Shown here: positions 1 through 5,780 of the stretch, in pieces
Layout: each line of letters begins with the position of its first letter
Numbering within the stretch: position 1 is the stretch's first letter
From: Ahrensia sp.
GTDB taxonomy: Bacteria; Pseudomonadota; Alphaproteobacteria; Rhizobiales; Rhizobiaceae
Direction: 5' to 3'
Length of the DNA: 5,780 bases
NCBI GenBank assembly: GCA_024639025.1
Contig: JAHEJF010000148.1
Span: 1 to 5,780, forward strand
Program-made: the position numbers and the translations under genes
Notes under the pieces: model-generated
Databases searched by the model: none
Seen by the model: only the letters and a program-made list of their open reading frames with translations
What the model was told of the DNA's origin: nothing

Positions 1-843
1 GGCGTTCTGACCGGCTTGCTGGGTGTCCTGGGTTATTTCGGCACCATTCCCGGCTCCGAATTGTTCACGCTGTTTGACCGAGCCAAGGGTGCGTTTGAAG
101 ACCCGAACGTGTTTGCTCCCTTCCTGTGCCTGCCAGCAATTTGGTGCCTATACTGTATCTTGCATCGTCCGTTCTTGCGTTCGATCCCCCAGCTGCTGAT
201 GCTTTTCGTGCTTTCGGCCGCATTGTTTTTGTCGTTTTCCCGCGCTGGTTGGGGATTGTTTGTGTTGAGCGTCGTGCTTTTGATCGTCGCCTCAATGATC
301 GATAACCGTTCAGGACGCTTTCGTGTGCGTGTGGTCGTGCTTTCGCTGCTAGGCCTTGCCACGATGATCGTTGCAATGTTGATTGCTTTACAATTTGAAC
401 AAGTGCGCGAATTGTTTATCAACCGTGCCCAGCTTGTGCAGGAATATGACGGCGCACGGCTTGGTCGATTTGCCAGGCAGGGGCTCGGTTTTGCCATGGC
501 AATGGATCATCCCTTTGGTATTGGCATCCTGGAATTCGGCAAAAAATTTGGCGAAGATCCCCACAATATCTGGCTCAAGGCACTGACCGACTACTCTTGG
601 TTGGGTTTTGCCGCCTATTTGTGCTTGATGATCTGGACCCTGACTGCCGGACTGAAAATCCTGTTTCGGGATCGGGTTTGGCAACCCTATTTGCTGTGCG
701 CCTATATCGTCTTTGTTGGCCATATCCTTATCGGAACTGTGATCGATACCGATCACTGGCGCCATTTCTATTTGCTGCTGGGTATCATCTGGGGTTGCAT
801 AGCGGCCGAAGCAAACCTTCAGGCGCGACATCAGCGCGGTTGA
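1..843 (+). CDS. O-antigen ligase/polymerase family membrane protein (Wzy_C domain), 5'-truncated
   Basis: The reading frame is open from the first base of the window to a TGA at 841-843, giving 280 residues with no start codon that must be real. The TTG at 16 is only an internal in-frame codon. The protein is very hydrophobic, with several membrane segments (roughly residues 40-55, 63-80, 82-98, 110-130, 200-218 and 228-265). Numbered from window base 1, it carries hallmarks of the O-antigen ligase/polymerase family: a DPNVFAPFL stretch near 34-42, SFSRAGW near 78-84, and a periplasmic-loop pattern of ARLGRF (152-157), HPFGIG (170-175) and DPHNIWLK (186-193) before another membrane helix. 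Members act in the inner membrane, polymerising polysaccharide repeat units or joining O-antigen to lipid A core; the sequence does not tell which. Family members are usually over 400 residues, so about a third is probably missing to the left. It lies on the same strand as the downstream tRNA and ugp genes but is separate from them. The family is fairly sure; the exact substrate is unknown. Confidence 0.8.
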   Translation, partial: GVLTGLLGVLGYFGTIPGSELFTLFDRAKGAFEDPNVFAPFLCLPAIWCLYCILHRPFLRSIPQLLMLFVLSAALFLSFSRAGWGLFVLSVVLLIVASMIDNRSGRFRVRVVVLSLLGLATMIVAMLIALQFEQVRELFINRAQLVQEYDGARLGRFARQGLGFAMAMDHPFGIGILEFGKKFGEDPHNIWLKALTDYSWLGFAAYLCLMIWTLTAGLKILFRDRVWQPYLLCAYIVFVGHILIGTVIDTDHWRHFYLLLGIIWGCIAAEANLQARHQRG

Positions 844-907
844 AGGCCATTCATGGCTTCGACGCGAATTGATTGTTTTTGGAAAAACTGCTTGCGTCCC
901 AAACCCT

Positions 908-913
908 TATATT
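908..913 (+). promoter_or_regulatory. Possible -10 element for the tRNA-Pro gene
   Basis: A TATATT hexamer lies 18 bases before the mature 5' end of the tRNA, a plausible place for a -10 box with transcription starting near 920. No good -35 hexamer lies 16-18 bases upstream: TTGCGT at 892-897 is only 10 bases away. The call is therefore weak. The tRNA could instead be read from the polysaccharide gene, since no convincing terminator separates them. Confidence 0.25.
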
Positions 914-931
914 TTACGGCTCTGTCCAGGT

Positions 932-1008
932 CGGAGCGTAGCGCAGCCCGGTAGCGCACTACACTGGGGGTGTAGGGGTCGTGGGTTCGAATCCCGCCGC
1001 TCCGACCA
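932..1008 (+). tRNA. tRNA-Pro (anticodon GGG)
   Basis: The 77 bases fold by hand into a complete cloverleaf. The acceptor stem CGGAGCG (932-938) pairs with CGCUCCG (998-1004). The D stem is GCGC/GCGC (941-944 with 954-957). The anticodon stem CUACA/UGUAG (959-963 with 971-975) encloses the loop CUGGGGG, with anticodon GGG at 966-968. The T stem GUGGG/CCCGC (981-985 with 993-997) encloses UUCGAAU. Discriminator A1005 and an encoded CCA (1006-1008) follow. C1-G72 with A73 and a G at position 37 are the expected bacterial proline identity features. This tRNA reads CCC and CCU codons. No copy of its 3' end occurs elsewhere in the window, so there is no sign that it served as an integration site here. 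Confidence 0.97.
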
Positions 1009-1152
1009 AATCGACCGCACCCTCCCCCAGCACAATTCTGTTATCGAACACACATCTGCCTACCATAATCGGTCTCTCTGGCAGCCTGTGAATCTGGTTT
1101 TTTTGACCGTTGCCACGCCCTACAACCAAGACACTTTCCACAATTGCAAAAA

Positions 1153-1168
1153 TTGAAACCAGTTTAAA
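1153..1168. promoter_or_regulatory. Imperfect dyad resembling a LacI-type operator
   Basis: TTGAAACCAGTTTAAA is a 16-base dyad whose halves pair at six of seven positions around a central CA. Many LacI-family operators have the form AAAC-CG-GTTT, which this resembles except for the central base. It ends 12 bases before the candidate -35 of the ugpB promoter, so it could bind a regulator. In AT-rich DNA a dyad of this size can also occur by chance. Confidence 0.25.
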
Positions 1169-1180
1169 AAATTCTCCAAC

Positions 1181-1208
1181 TTGATACGATGCGATAAAAA
1201 TGTAGACT
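1181..1208 (+). promoter_or_regulatory. Candidate sigma-70 type promoter of the ugp operon
   Basis: TTGATA at 1181-1186 and TAGACT at 1203-1208 are separated by 16 bases. They match the consensus -35 and -10 hexamers at about four of six positions each. Transcription would start near 1214 and leave an A-rich leader of about 48 bases before ugpB. The 253-bp gap after the tRNA is the only space in the operon large enough for a main promoter. No start site can be proven from sequence alone. Confidence 0.35.
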
Positions 1209-1226
1209 TGTTGTCCTACAGAACAA
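1201..1226. repeat. Two overlapping imperfect inverted repeats in the ugpB leader
   Basis: TGTAGAC (1201-1207) pairs with GTCCTACA (1213-1220) with one bulged base around the loop TTGTT. A second dyad uses that loop: TTGTT (1208-1212) pairs with AACAA (1222-1226). The two pairings exclude each other. They sit on the candidate -10 box and the likely start site, a natural place for an operator or a small leader hairpin. The function is not known. Confidence 0.35.
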
Positions 1227-1261
1227 AAAGACTAACAAAAGTAACAACTTGGGAGCGTAAT

Positions 1262-2575
1262 ATGAGAAAAGCATTACTAGCATCATGTCTGGCAAGCGCC
1301 ACTTTGCTCACGCCGGTCACGGCATTTGCACAAACCGAAATCCAGTTTTGGCATGCCTTTACAGGGCGTTTGGCCGATCTGGTCGCCGAGCAGGTCGAAA
1401 CTTTCAATGGCAGTCAGAGTGACTACAAAGTTGTTGCAACGTACAAGGGCAATTATTCCGAAACACTCAACGCGGGCATCGCAGCATTCCGCGCGCAGGA
1501 ACAACCCCAGATCCTGATGGTGTTTGAGGTCGGTACCGCAACCATGATGGGTGCCAAGGGCGCCATCAAACCGGTTTACGAAGTAATGGCCGAGTCCGGT
1601 GCTGAATTCGATCCAGGCGCTTATATCGGTTCTGTAAAAGGCTACTACACCACAACCGATGGCAAGATGCTTTCTTTGCCGTTCAACTCATCGACGCCTG
1701 TTTTGTGGGTGAACAAGGATGCGTTGACTGCGGCTGGTGTCGATCCTGAAACCGATCTATCCACATGGGAAAAAGTCGGCGAAGTTCTTGATCAGGTCAA
1801 GGCGTCCGGCAGCACATGCCCCATGACGACAGCATGGCAGAGCTGGATCCACCTGGAGAATTTATCGGCCTATCACAATGTTCCGTTTGCAACCAATGAC
1901 AATGGATTTGCAGGCTTTGATACAGAGCTGTCATTCAATTCACCGTTGCAGGTCAAGCATGTGCAGACCATGGGTGATTGGGCTAAAGACGGCAAATTCT
2001 TCTACGCCGGACGCCGGAATGAAGGCGGCGCCAATTTCCGCGCCGGTGAATGCGCGCTGTTTACCGAAAGTTCTGCGGGCTACGCCGGTATCAAGGCAGA
2101 AGCCGAGTTTGACTTTGCTGTTCGTCCCTTACCCGTTTGGGAAGGCGTCGAAGGCGCACCACAGAACACCATCATCGGCGGTGCATCGCTGTGGGTGATG
2201 GAGGGTCATGAAGCTGAAGAGTACAAAGGCGTTGGTGCGTTCCTGAGCTTCCTGTCTTCAACCGACATCCAGGCAAAATGGCATCAGGACACAGGTTACC
2301 TGCCAATCACAGCAGCAGCTGGCGACAAGACCAAGGCAGATGGCTTTTACGATGCCAATCCGGGTACCGATATTGCGGTGATGCAAATGACGGCCAATGA
2401 ACCAACTGCCAATTCAAAAGGCTTGCGGCTTGGCTCCTTTGACCAGATTCGCGGCATTATTGATGAGGAGCTGGAAGCTGTCTGGTCTGGCGATAAAACC
2501 GCTCAAGCGGCGCTCGACAGCGCTGTAGAGCGCGGCAACTCATTGTTGCGCCGGTTTGAACAGGCCAACCAGTAA
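1262..2575 (+). CDS. ugpB: sn-glycerol-3-phosphate ABC transporter, periplasmic binding protein UgpB
   Basis: This gene encodes the extracytoplasmic solute-binding protein of the Ugp importer, which captures glycerol-3-phosphate and, in known homologues, glycerophosphocholine. I chose the ATG at 1262 because GGGAG (1251-1255) is a well-placed ribosome binding site and because translation then begins with a classic signal peptide. An in-frame TTG at 1181 would add 27 residues before the signal and lies in the candidate promoter. The 437-residue product has basic residues, a hydrophobic core and an AFA cleavage site at 21-23, so mature protein should start at Gln24. E. coli UgpB has 438 residues. 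Residues I recall as its ligand site (precursor numbering Y65, E89, S144, S270, G307, Y346, R397, plus W192 and W195) all occur here at the same numbers. It is first in the operon, followed by a stable hairpin. Confidence 0.96.
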   Translation: MRKALLASCLASATLLTPVTAFAQTEIQFWHAFTGRLADLVAEQVETFNGSQSDYKVVATYKGNYSETLNAGIAAFRAQEQPQILMVFEVGTATMMGAKGAIKPVYEVMAESGAEFDPGAYIGSVKGYYTTTDGKMLSLPFNSSTPVLWVNKDALTAAGVDPETDLSTWEKVGEVLDQVKASGSTCPMTTAWQSWIHLENLSAYHNVPFATNDNGFAGFDTELSFNSPLQVKHVQTMGDWAKDGKFFYAGRRNEGGANFRAGECALFTESSAGYAGIKAEAEFDFAVRPLPVWEGVEGAPQNTIIGGASLWVMEGHEAEEYKGVGAFLSFLSSTDIQAKWHQDTGYLPITAAAGDKTKADGFYDANPGTDIAVMQMTANEPTANSKGLRLGSFDQIRGIIDEELEAVWSGDKTAQAALDSAVERGNSLLRRFEQANQ

Positions 2576-2593
2576 ACCCTTGAGTTAAAAGCC

Positions 2594-2619
2594 TTGGCGG
2601 GAGCATAGTCTCCCGCCAA
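2594..2619 (+). promoter_or_regulatory. Intercistronic hairpin between ugpB and ugpA
   Basis: TTGGCGGGAG (2594-2603) and CTCCCGCCAA (2610-2619) form a perfect 10-bp GC-rich stem with a six-base loop, CATAGT, starting 18 bases after the ugpB stop codon. No run of T follows (next bases TTCTG), so it is not a standard intrinsic terminator. In several binding-protein operons such a hairpin protects the upstream mRNA from 3' exonucleases or causes partial termination, raising binding protein above permease. That role is inferred here from position. Confidence 0.75.
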
Positions 2620-2650
2620 TTCTGCAGATGCACATTCGGGGGGATTGAGA

Positions 2651-3532
2651 ATGGAGAAACGCGTCCGTTTCAAGGGGTGGCTGTTACCGCTGTGCCTGAT
2701 ATTTCCGCAAATTCTGATCTCCGGTATCTTCTTTTTCTATCCAGCTGCACAGGCCATTTGGCAGTCGCTTTTTATTCCCGATCCTTTCGGGCTTTCGGCG
2801 CAATTTGTCGGGCTTGGCAATTTCGAATTTCTGTTTTCTGACCGGTTCTATCTGGCAGCATTCGGTACGACGGCGGTCTTTTCAACGCTTGTGACCGTCA
2901 CATCAATGGTACCTGCCCTGTTTCTAGCCGTGCTGGCCGATCGCCTGGTCAAGGGCGCTGGCACTTATCGCACTCTGCTTATCTGGCCTTACGCAGTTGC
3001 ACCAGCCGTTGCCGGTGTGTTGTGGCTGTTCATGTTCAATACGCGTGTGGGTGTCGTGTCGTGGTATCTGGGTCAGTTGGGATATGACTGGAACCATGTC
3101 TTAAATGGTACCGAGGCCATGGGGCTTGTTGTCGTCGCCTCATCCTGGGGGCGCATCAGCTACAACTTCCTGTTTTTCTTCGCGGCACTGCAAGCGGTTC
3201 CACGTTCTGTGATCGAAGCAGCAGCGATTGACGGCGCGCATTTCTGGCGTCGCTTCTTCACCATCGTTCTGCCCTTGCTCTCGCCGACAACCTTCTTCCT
3301 GCTGGTCGTCAACATCGTCTATGCTTTCTTCGAAACATTCGGGGTCATTCACACCATCACCAGCGGCGGTCCGCAGCAATCAACAACCATTCTTGTTTAC
3401 AAGGTGTTCTCGGACGGGTTCGTCGGCCAGGATCTTGGTTCTTCGGCTGCCCAATCAGTGGTGCTGCTCGTGGTTGTCGGTGTTCTCACCGTGCTGCAGT
3501 TCAAATTCGTTGAGAAAAGGGTGCACTACTGA
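2651..3532 (+). CDS. ugpA: sn-glycerol-3-phosphate ABC transporter, permease subunit UgpA
   Basis: This is one of the two inner-membrane subunits forming the Ugp translocation pore. The ATG at 2651 follows a G-rich ribosome binding site (GGGGGG, 2638-2643) by seven bases. An in-frame TTG at 2645 sits too close to that site. The 293-residue product (E. coli UgpA has 295) has six predicted membrane segments near residues 11-33, 70-98, 106-130, 157-181, 204-228 and 264-286. The cytoplasmic EAA loop that docks on the ATPase is clear at 189-212, with E189, A190, A191, D194, G195 and LPLLSP at its end. The 3' end overlaps ugpE by one base. The pairing with ugpB, ugpE and ugpC and the near-identical length make the assignment firm, although MalF-type sugar permeases share the fold. 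Confidence 0.95.
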   Translation: MEKRVRFKGWLLPLCLIFPQILISGIFFFYPAAQAIWQSLFIPDPFGLSAQFVGLGNFEFLFSDRFYLAAFGTTAVFSTLVTVTSMVPALFLAVLADRLVKGAGTYRTLLIWPYAVAPAVAGVLWLFMFNTRVGVVSWYLGQLGYDWNHVLNGTEAMGLVVVASSWGRISYNFLFFFAALQAVPRSVIEAAAIDGAHFWRRFFTIVLPLLSPTTFFLLVVNIVYAFFETFGVIHTITSGGPQQSTTILVYKVFSDGFVGQDLGSSAAQSVVLLVVVGVLTVLQFKFVEKRVHY

Positions 3533-4401
3533 TGGCTGATGCATTCAAAGAACCCCCTCCGGGCATGGTCGAAAAAAGCGGTAGCGGTCTGTGGCTCAGC
3601 CACGTTTTCATGATCTTTGGCGTTTTGGTCGTGTTTTTTCCGATCTGGCTGGCTTTTGTGGCTTCAACGGTCACCCAACCCGAAATCGTCTCCCCACCCA
3701 TGCCCCTGTGGCCTGGCGGTCATTTTCTGGAAAACTACAAGCGGGCCTTGTTTGCTGGCGTTAATGTGCCGGTTGCGACCATGCTTCTCAATTCGCTGAT
3801 CATGGCGCTCGGAATTGCAATCGGGAAAATCATCATCTCGTTGCTTTCAGCCTTCGCCATTGTGTATTTCAAATTTCCTGGTCGTACTTTTTTCTTCTGG
3901 ATGATTTTCATCACATTGATGCTTCCGGTCGAAGTGCGCATCGTGCCCACATACGAAGTTATCGCCGGATTCGGGCTACTTAACAGCTATTCCGGGTTGA
4001 TCTTTCCATTGATTGCCTCAGCGACGGCAACGTTCCTGTTTCGGCAGTTTTTTATGACGATCCCCGATGAGTTAGCGGAAGCGGCAAGAGTGGATGGCGC
4101 GCGTCCAATGCGCTTTTTTGTCGACATCATCCTGCCGATGAGCCGGACAAACATCGCCGCCCTGTTCGTGATCCTGTTCATCTATGGATGGAACCAATAT
4201 CTTTGGCCGCTTCTTATCACGACCGAGCCGGAGATGAACACGATCGTCATGGGCATCAAGCAGATGTTCCCCTCCGGAGACGATACAGCTGATTGGCCGG
4301 TGATCATGGCCACATCGATTTTGGCAATGGTGCCGCCGGTGATTATTGTGATCTCGATGCAAAAACTCTTCATCAGCGGACTAGTGGATAGCGAGAAGTA
4401 G
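3532..4401 (+). CDS. ugpE: sn-glycerol-3-phosphate ABC transporter, permease subunit UgpE
   Basis: This is the second inner-membrane pore subunit and partners UgpA. Its ATG shares one base with the ugpA TGA (TGATG at 3530-3534), and AAGGG at 3517-3521 can serve as ribosome binding site inside the end of ugpA. Both facts suggest translational coupling and equal amounts of the two permeases. The 289-residue product (E. coli UgpE has 281) starts with a proline-rich cytoplasmic tail of about 20 residues. Six membrane segments follow near 24-46, 82-112, 117-136, 144-172, 205-226 and 258-281. The EAA loop lies at 183-203 with E183, A184, A185, D188, G189 and LPM at 201-203. The residues between segments 1 and 2 (about 47-77) should form a periplasmic loop. 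The gene ends directly against ugpC with no spacer. Confidence 0.95.
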   Translation: MADAFKEPPPGMVEKSGSGLWLSHVFMIFGVLVVFFPIWLAFVASTVTQPEIVSPPMPLWPGGHFLENYKRALFAGVNVPVATMLLNSLIMALGIAIGKIIISLLSAFAIVYFKFPGRTFFFWMIFITLMLPVEVRIVPTYEVIAGFGLLNSYSGLIFPLIASATATFLFRQFFMTIPDELAEAARVDGARPMRFFVDIILPMSRTNIAALFVILFIYGWNQYLWPLLITTEPEMNTIVMGIKQMFPSGDDTADWPVIMATSILAMVPPVIIVISMQKLFISGLVDSEK

Positions 4402-5457
4402 ATGGCAACCGTAACCCTAAAAGACGTCAAAAAACGCTACGGCAAAACCGAAGTCATTCACGGCATCAATGTCGATATTGAGGATGGTGAGTTCATCGTC
4501 ATTGTCGGCCCGTCCGGATGTGGCAAATCGACCTTGCTGCGCATGGTTGCCGGGCTTGAATCGGTCAGCGCAGGTGAAGTCCAGATCGGCGGTGTCCGGG
4601 TCAATGAAAAAGAGCCGATGGATCGCGACATTGCCATGGTGTTTCAAAATTATGCGCTTTATCCGCATATGAGCGTGCGCCAAAACATGGCTTACAGCTT
4701 GAAAATTGCGAAAGTGCCTGCCGCCGAGATGGATCAGAAAGTGAATGAAGCCGCCGAGCTTCTGCAGCTTCAGCCCTACCTTGATCGGAAGCCCAAGCAA
4801 CTTTCTGGCGGTCAGCGACAAAGGGTGGCGATGGGGCGCGCCATTGTGCGCGAACCCGCTGTATTTCTATTTGATGAACCGCTTTCCAACCTGGATGCAA
4901 AACTACGGGTTCAAATGCGGCTGGATATCAAGGAATTGCAGGCCAATCTAGGTATCACCTCGCTCTATGTGACCCATGACCAGGTGGAAGCGATGACAAT
5001 GGCGGACCGGATGATTGTCATGAATGACGGTGTTGCCGAACAGATCGGTTCACCTCTCGACGTGTACCAAAAACCTAAAACCCTGTTTGCGGCGCAATTC
5101 ATCGGCAGTCCGGCCATGAACATCTTCAAAGGTCGTACCGATGGAGGCAAAGTCACACTCGAAAATGGTGCAGTACTCAATATGAAGGCTCCGACTTCGG
5201 GCGAAGTGATAGTCGGCATAAGACCCGAACATGTGACGATAAAGCCGAGAGGGCCGATTGAGTTGATTGTCAGGTCAGCCGAACCGCTTGGTGCCAATAC
5301 GCTCTTGCACGGCCATCTGAGGGGATCAGAAACTTTGTTTACAGCCAGCCTGGCCGGCGTTCACGGACTGAACGAAAAGGCCAAGAGCATAAAATTGGGT
5401 GTCGAACCAGAGAATGTTCATATTTTTGACAGCAACAGCGGCCAACGGGTGAACTGA
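4402..5457 (+). CDS. ugpC: sn-glycerol-3-phosphate ABC transporter, ATP-binding subunit UgpC
   Basis: This cytoplasmic ATPase works as a dimer that powers UgpA/UgpE. The ATG follows the ugpE TAG with no gap, and the ribosome binding sequence (GAGAAG, 4393-4398) is weak, so it probably depends on translation of ugpE. The 351-residue product (E. coli UgpC has 356) carries every ABC motif: Walker [10 protein letters not shown] at 36-44, Q-loop Gln82, signature LSGGQ at 134-138, Walker B ending in D158-E159, D-loop SNLD at 162-165 and switch His192. Residues from about 235 on form the MalK-type TOBE/OB regulatory domain, with MNIFKG at 239-244 and GIRPEHV at 272-278. The enzyme should be catalytically competent. 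MalK-like ATPases are often interchangeable between sugar importers, so the name rests on operon context as well as sequence. It is the last ugp gene; no ugpQ follows. Confidence 0.95.
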   Translation: MATVTLKDVKKRYGKTEVIHGINVDIEDGEFIVIVGPSGCGKSTLLRMVAGLESVSAGEVQIGGVRVNEKEPMDRDIAMVFQNYALYPHMSVRQNMAYSLKIAKVPAAEMDQKVNEAAELLQLQPYLDRKPKQLSGGQRQRVAMGRAIVREPAVFLFDEPLSNLDAKLRVQMRLDIKELQANLGITSLYVTHDQVEAMTMADRMIVMNDGVAEQIGSPLDVYQKPKTLFAAQFIGSPAMNIFKGRTDGGKVTLENGAVLNMKAPTSGEVIVGIRPEHVTIKPRGPIELIVRSAEPLGANTLLHGHLRGSETLFTASLAGVHGLNEKAKSIKLGVEPENVHIFDSNSGQRVN

Positions 5458-5468
5458 TCCGGCAGCTG

Positions 5469-5489
5469 CCAGCGGCATCTGCGTGCTGG
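5469..5489 (+). terminator. Weak bulged hairpin after ugpC
   Basis: CCAGC (5469-5473) pairs with GCTGG (5485-5489), and GC pairs further inside with one bulge around ATCT, starting 11 bases after the ugpC stop. It is preceded by the short palindrome GGCAGCTGCC (5461-5470). There is no T-run, so this is at best a Rho-assisted 3' end or an mRNA-stabilising structure. It is the only candidate for the operon end. Confidence 0.25.
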
Positions 5490-5571
5490 AGGTTCAAGAC
5501 CACAACCGATGTGTGAAATGCGCTTCGTTCGGATCCATATCTACCCAGCCTCAAGCAAGATTAGCGACCTA

Positions 5572-5594
5572 AGCTGACACCATTGGTGAAAGCT
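5572..5594. promoter_or_regulatory. 23-bp operator-like palindrome upstream of the last gene
   Basis: AGCTgaCACCA and TGGTGaaAGCT are arranged symmetrically around a single central T (5583). Nine of eleven positions in each half match. The inner CACCA-T-TGGTG part is perfect, and two AGCT blocks flank it at equal distance. It lies just before the likely start of the partial downstream gene, where a repressor site or leader hairpin would be expected. No regulator can be named. Confidence 0.45.
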
Positions 5595-5598
5595 CAAG

Positions 5599-5780
5599 GT
5601 GCGCGCATCCGTGTTTGCTTCATTTTCCAAATTCGACGGTTGGCCCCTGCGTTGTCGTACAACGGCCAACTCAGCAACCTACTTCACGGTGCTTCTTACC
5701 TGTCTGTTCGGTACTGCAGTATCGGCGAAAGCGACGATCTGCCTGCAAAGCAGCATTGAAATTGTCGCGCAAAGCCTGCC
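5599..5780 (+). CDS. Probable exported protein, N-terminal part only (3' cut by window)
   Basis: A frame beginning with GTG at 5599 (alternative GTG at 5611) is open to the window edge, giving 60 codons; the preceding in-frame stop is TGA at 5587-5589. The product has an N-terminal stretch containing Arg18 and Arg20. A hydrophobic segment, YFTVLLTCLFGTAVSA, follows at about residues 28-43, then KATICLQ. This looks like a signal peptide with cleavage after AVSA, so the protein is probably secreted or periplasmic. I do not recognise the family, and too little is present to assign one. The start is uncertain: AAGG at 5596-5599 could serve GTG 5611 as a distant ribosome binding site, and no strong site precedes GTG 5599. 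It lies 141 bases after ugpC beside a 23-bp palindrome, which suggests its own transcription unit. A chance open frame cannot be excluded. Confidence 0.4.
   Translation, partial: MRASVFASFSKFDGWPLRCRTTANSATYFTVLLTCLFGTAVSAKATICLQSSIEIVAQSL
5639..5670. repeat. Nested perfect inverted repeats
   Basis: GTTGGCC (5639-5645) pairs with GGCCAAC (5664-5670). Inside lies a second perfect stem, GTTGT (5651-5655) with ACAAC (5659-5663), around the loop CGT. Only the five bases CCTGC (5646-5650) on the left stay unpaired, so 12 base pairs can form in 32 bases. The element lies within the first codons of the proposed partial gene. As RNA it would hinder early translation; as DNA it could be a protein site. 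If it is regulatory, the true gene start may lie further right. Confidence 0.5.

Noticed and set aside
33..497. Long minus-strand frames opposite the polysaccharide gene and other genes
   Set aside because: They mirror strong plus-strand genes, have implausible compositions and lack ribosome binding sites.
842..860. Bulged hairpin overlapping the stop codon of the polysaccharide gene as a terminator
   Set aside because: The stem GAAG-G-CC with GG-CTTC is short and interrupted, and no T-run follows directly.
932..1008. tRNA-Pro as an attachment site of a genomic island
   Set aside because: No integrase and no direct repeat of the tRNA 3' end occurs in the window, and the adjacent ugp operon is an ordinary metabolic operon.
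869..1156. 95-codon frame on the plus strand across the tRNA
   Set aside because: It runs straight through a complete tRNA-Pro gene, has no ribosome binding site, and its product shows no recognisable domain.
1181..1261. TTG at 1181 as the start of ugpB, adding 27 residues
   Set aside because: The extension would put a charged stretch before the signal peptide and overlaps the candidate promoter. The ATG at 1262 has a good ribosome binding site and gives a normal signal peptide and length.
5339..5554. 71-residue minus-strand frame over the end of ugpC
   Set aside because: It is mostly antisense to ugpC, and its product shows no recognisable domain.
5586..5759. 57-residue frame starting GTG 5586 in the downstream region
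   Set aside because: It starts inside the 23-bp palindrome, lacks a ribosome binding site and has no domain or membrane feature. The overlapping frame from 5599 carries a signal-peptide-like segment and is preferred.

Overview
The window looks like chromosomal DNA from an alphaproteobacterium, most likely of the Hyphomicrobiales (Rhizobiales). This rests on the protein sequences, the ugpB-A-E-C gene order that rhizobia share, and the moderate GC content. No genus can be named from the sequence alone. No phage, insertion sequence, CRISPR array or toxin-antitoxin pair is visible.

Layout: the left edge (1-843) holds the C-terminal part of a polytopic membrane protein of the O-antigen ligase/polymerase (Wzy_C) family, cut by the window. 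An intact tRNA-Pro with anticodon GGG and encoded CCA follows at 932-1008. A 253-bp leader (1009-1261) has a candidate promoter and several small dyads. Bases 1262-5457 form a tight four-gene operon, ugpB-ugpA-ugpE-ugpC, which encodes a complete ABC importer for sn-glycerol-3-phosphate and probably glycerophosphodiesters. The last 323 bases hold an intergenic stretch with a 23-bp operator-like dyad. They also hold the probable start of an unidentified exported protein that runs off the right edge.

How the genes work together: UgpB binds substrate in the periplasm, UgpA and UgpE form the inner-membrane channel, and UgpC hydrolyses ATP in the cytoplasm. Every seven-residue and tryptophan position that I recall for the E. 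coli UgpB ligand site is occupied by the same residue here, so substrate specificity is probably conserved. A perfect 10-bp hairpin between ugpB and ugpA would let binding protein be made in excess over the membrane parts. ugpA/ugpE overlap by one base and ugpE/ugpC abut, which suggests translational coupling. The phosphodiesterase gene ugpQ, which follows ugpC in E. coli, is not present here.

I found no undescribed system. The least explained signals are the palindromic elements around 5572-5670 and the truncated gene they sit beside.
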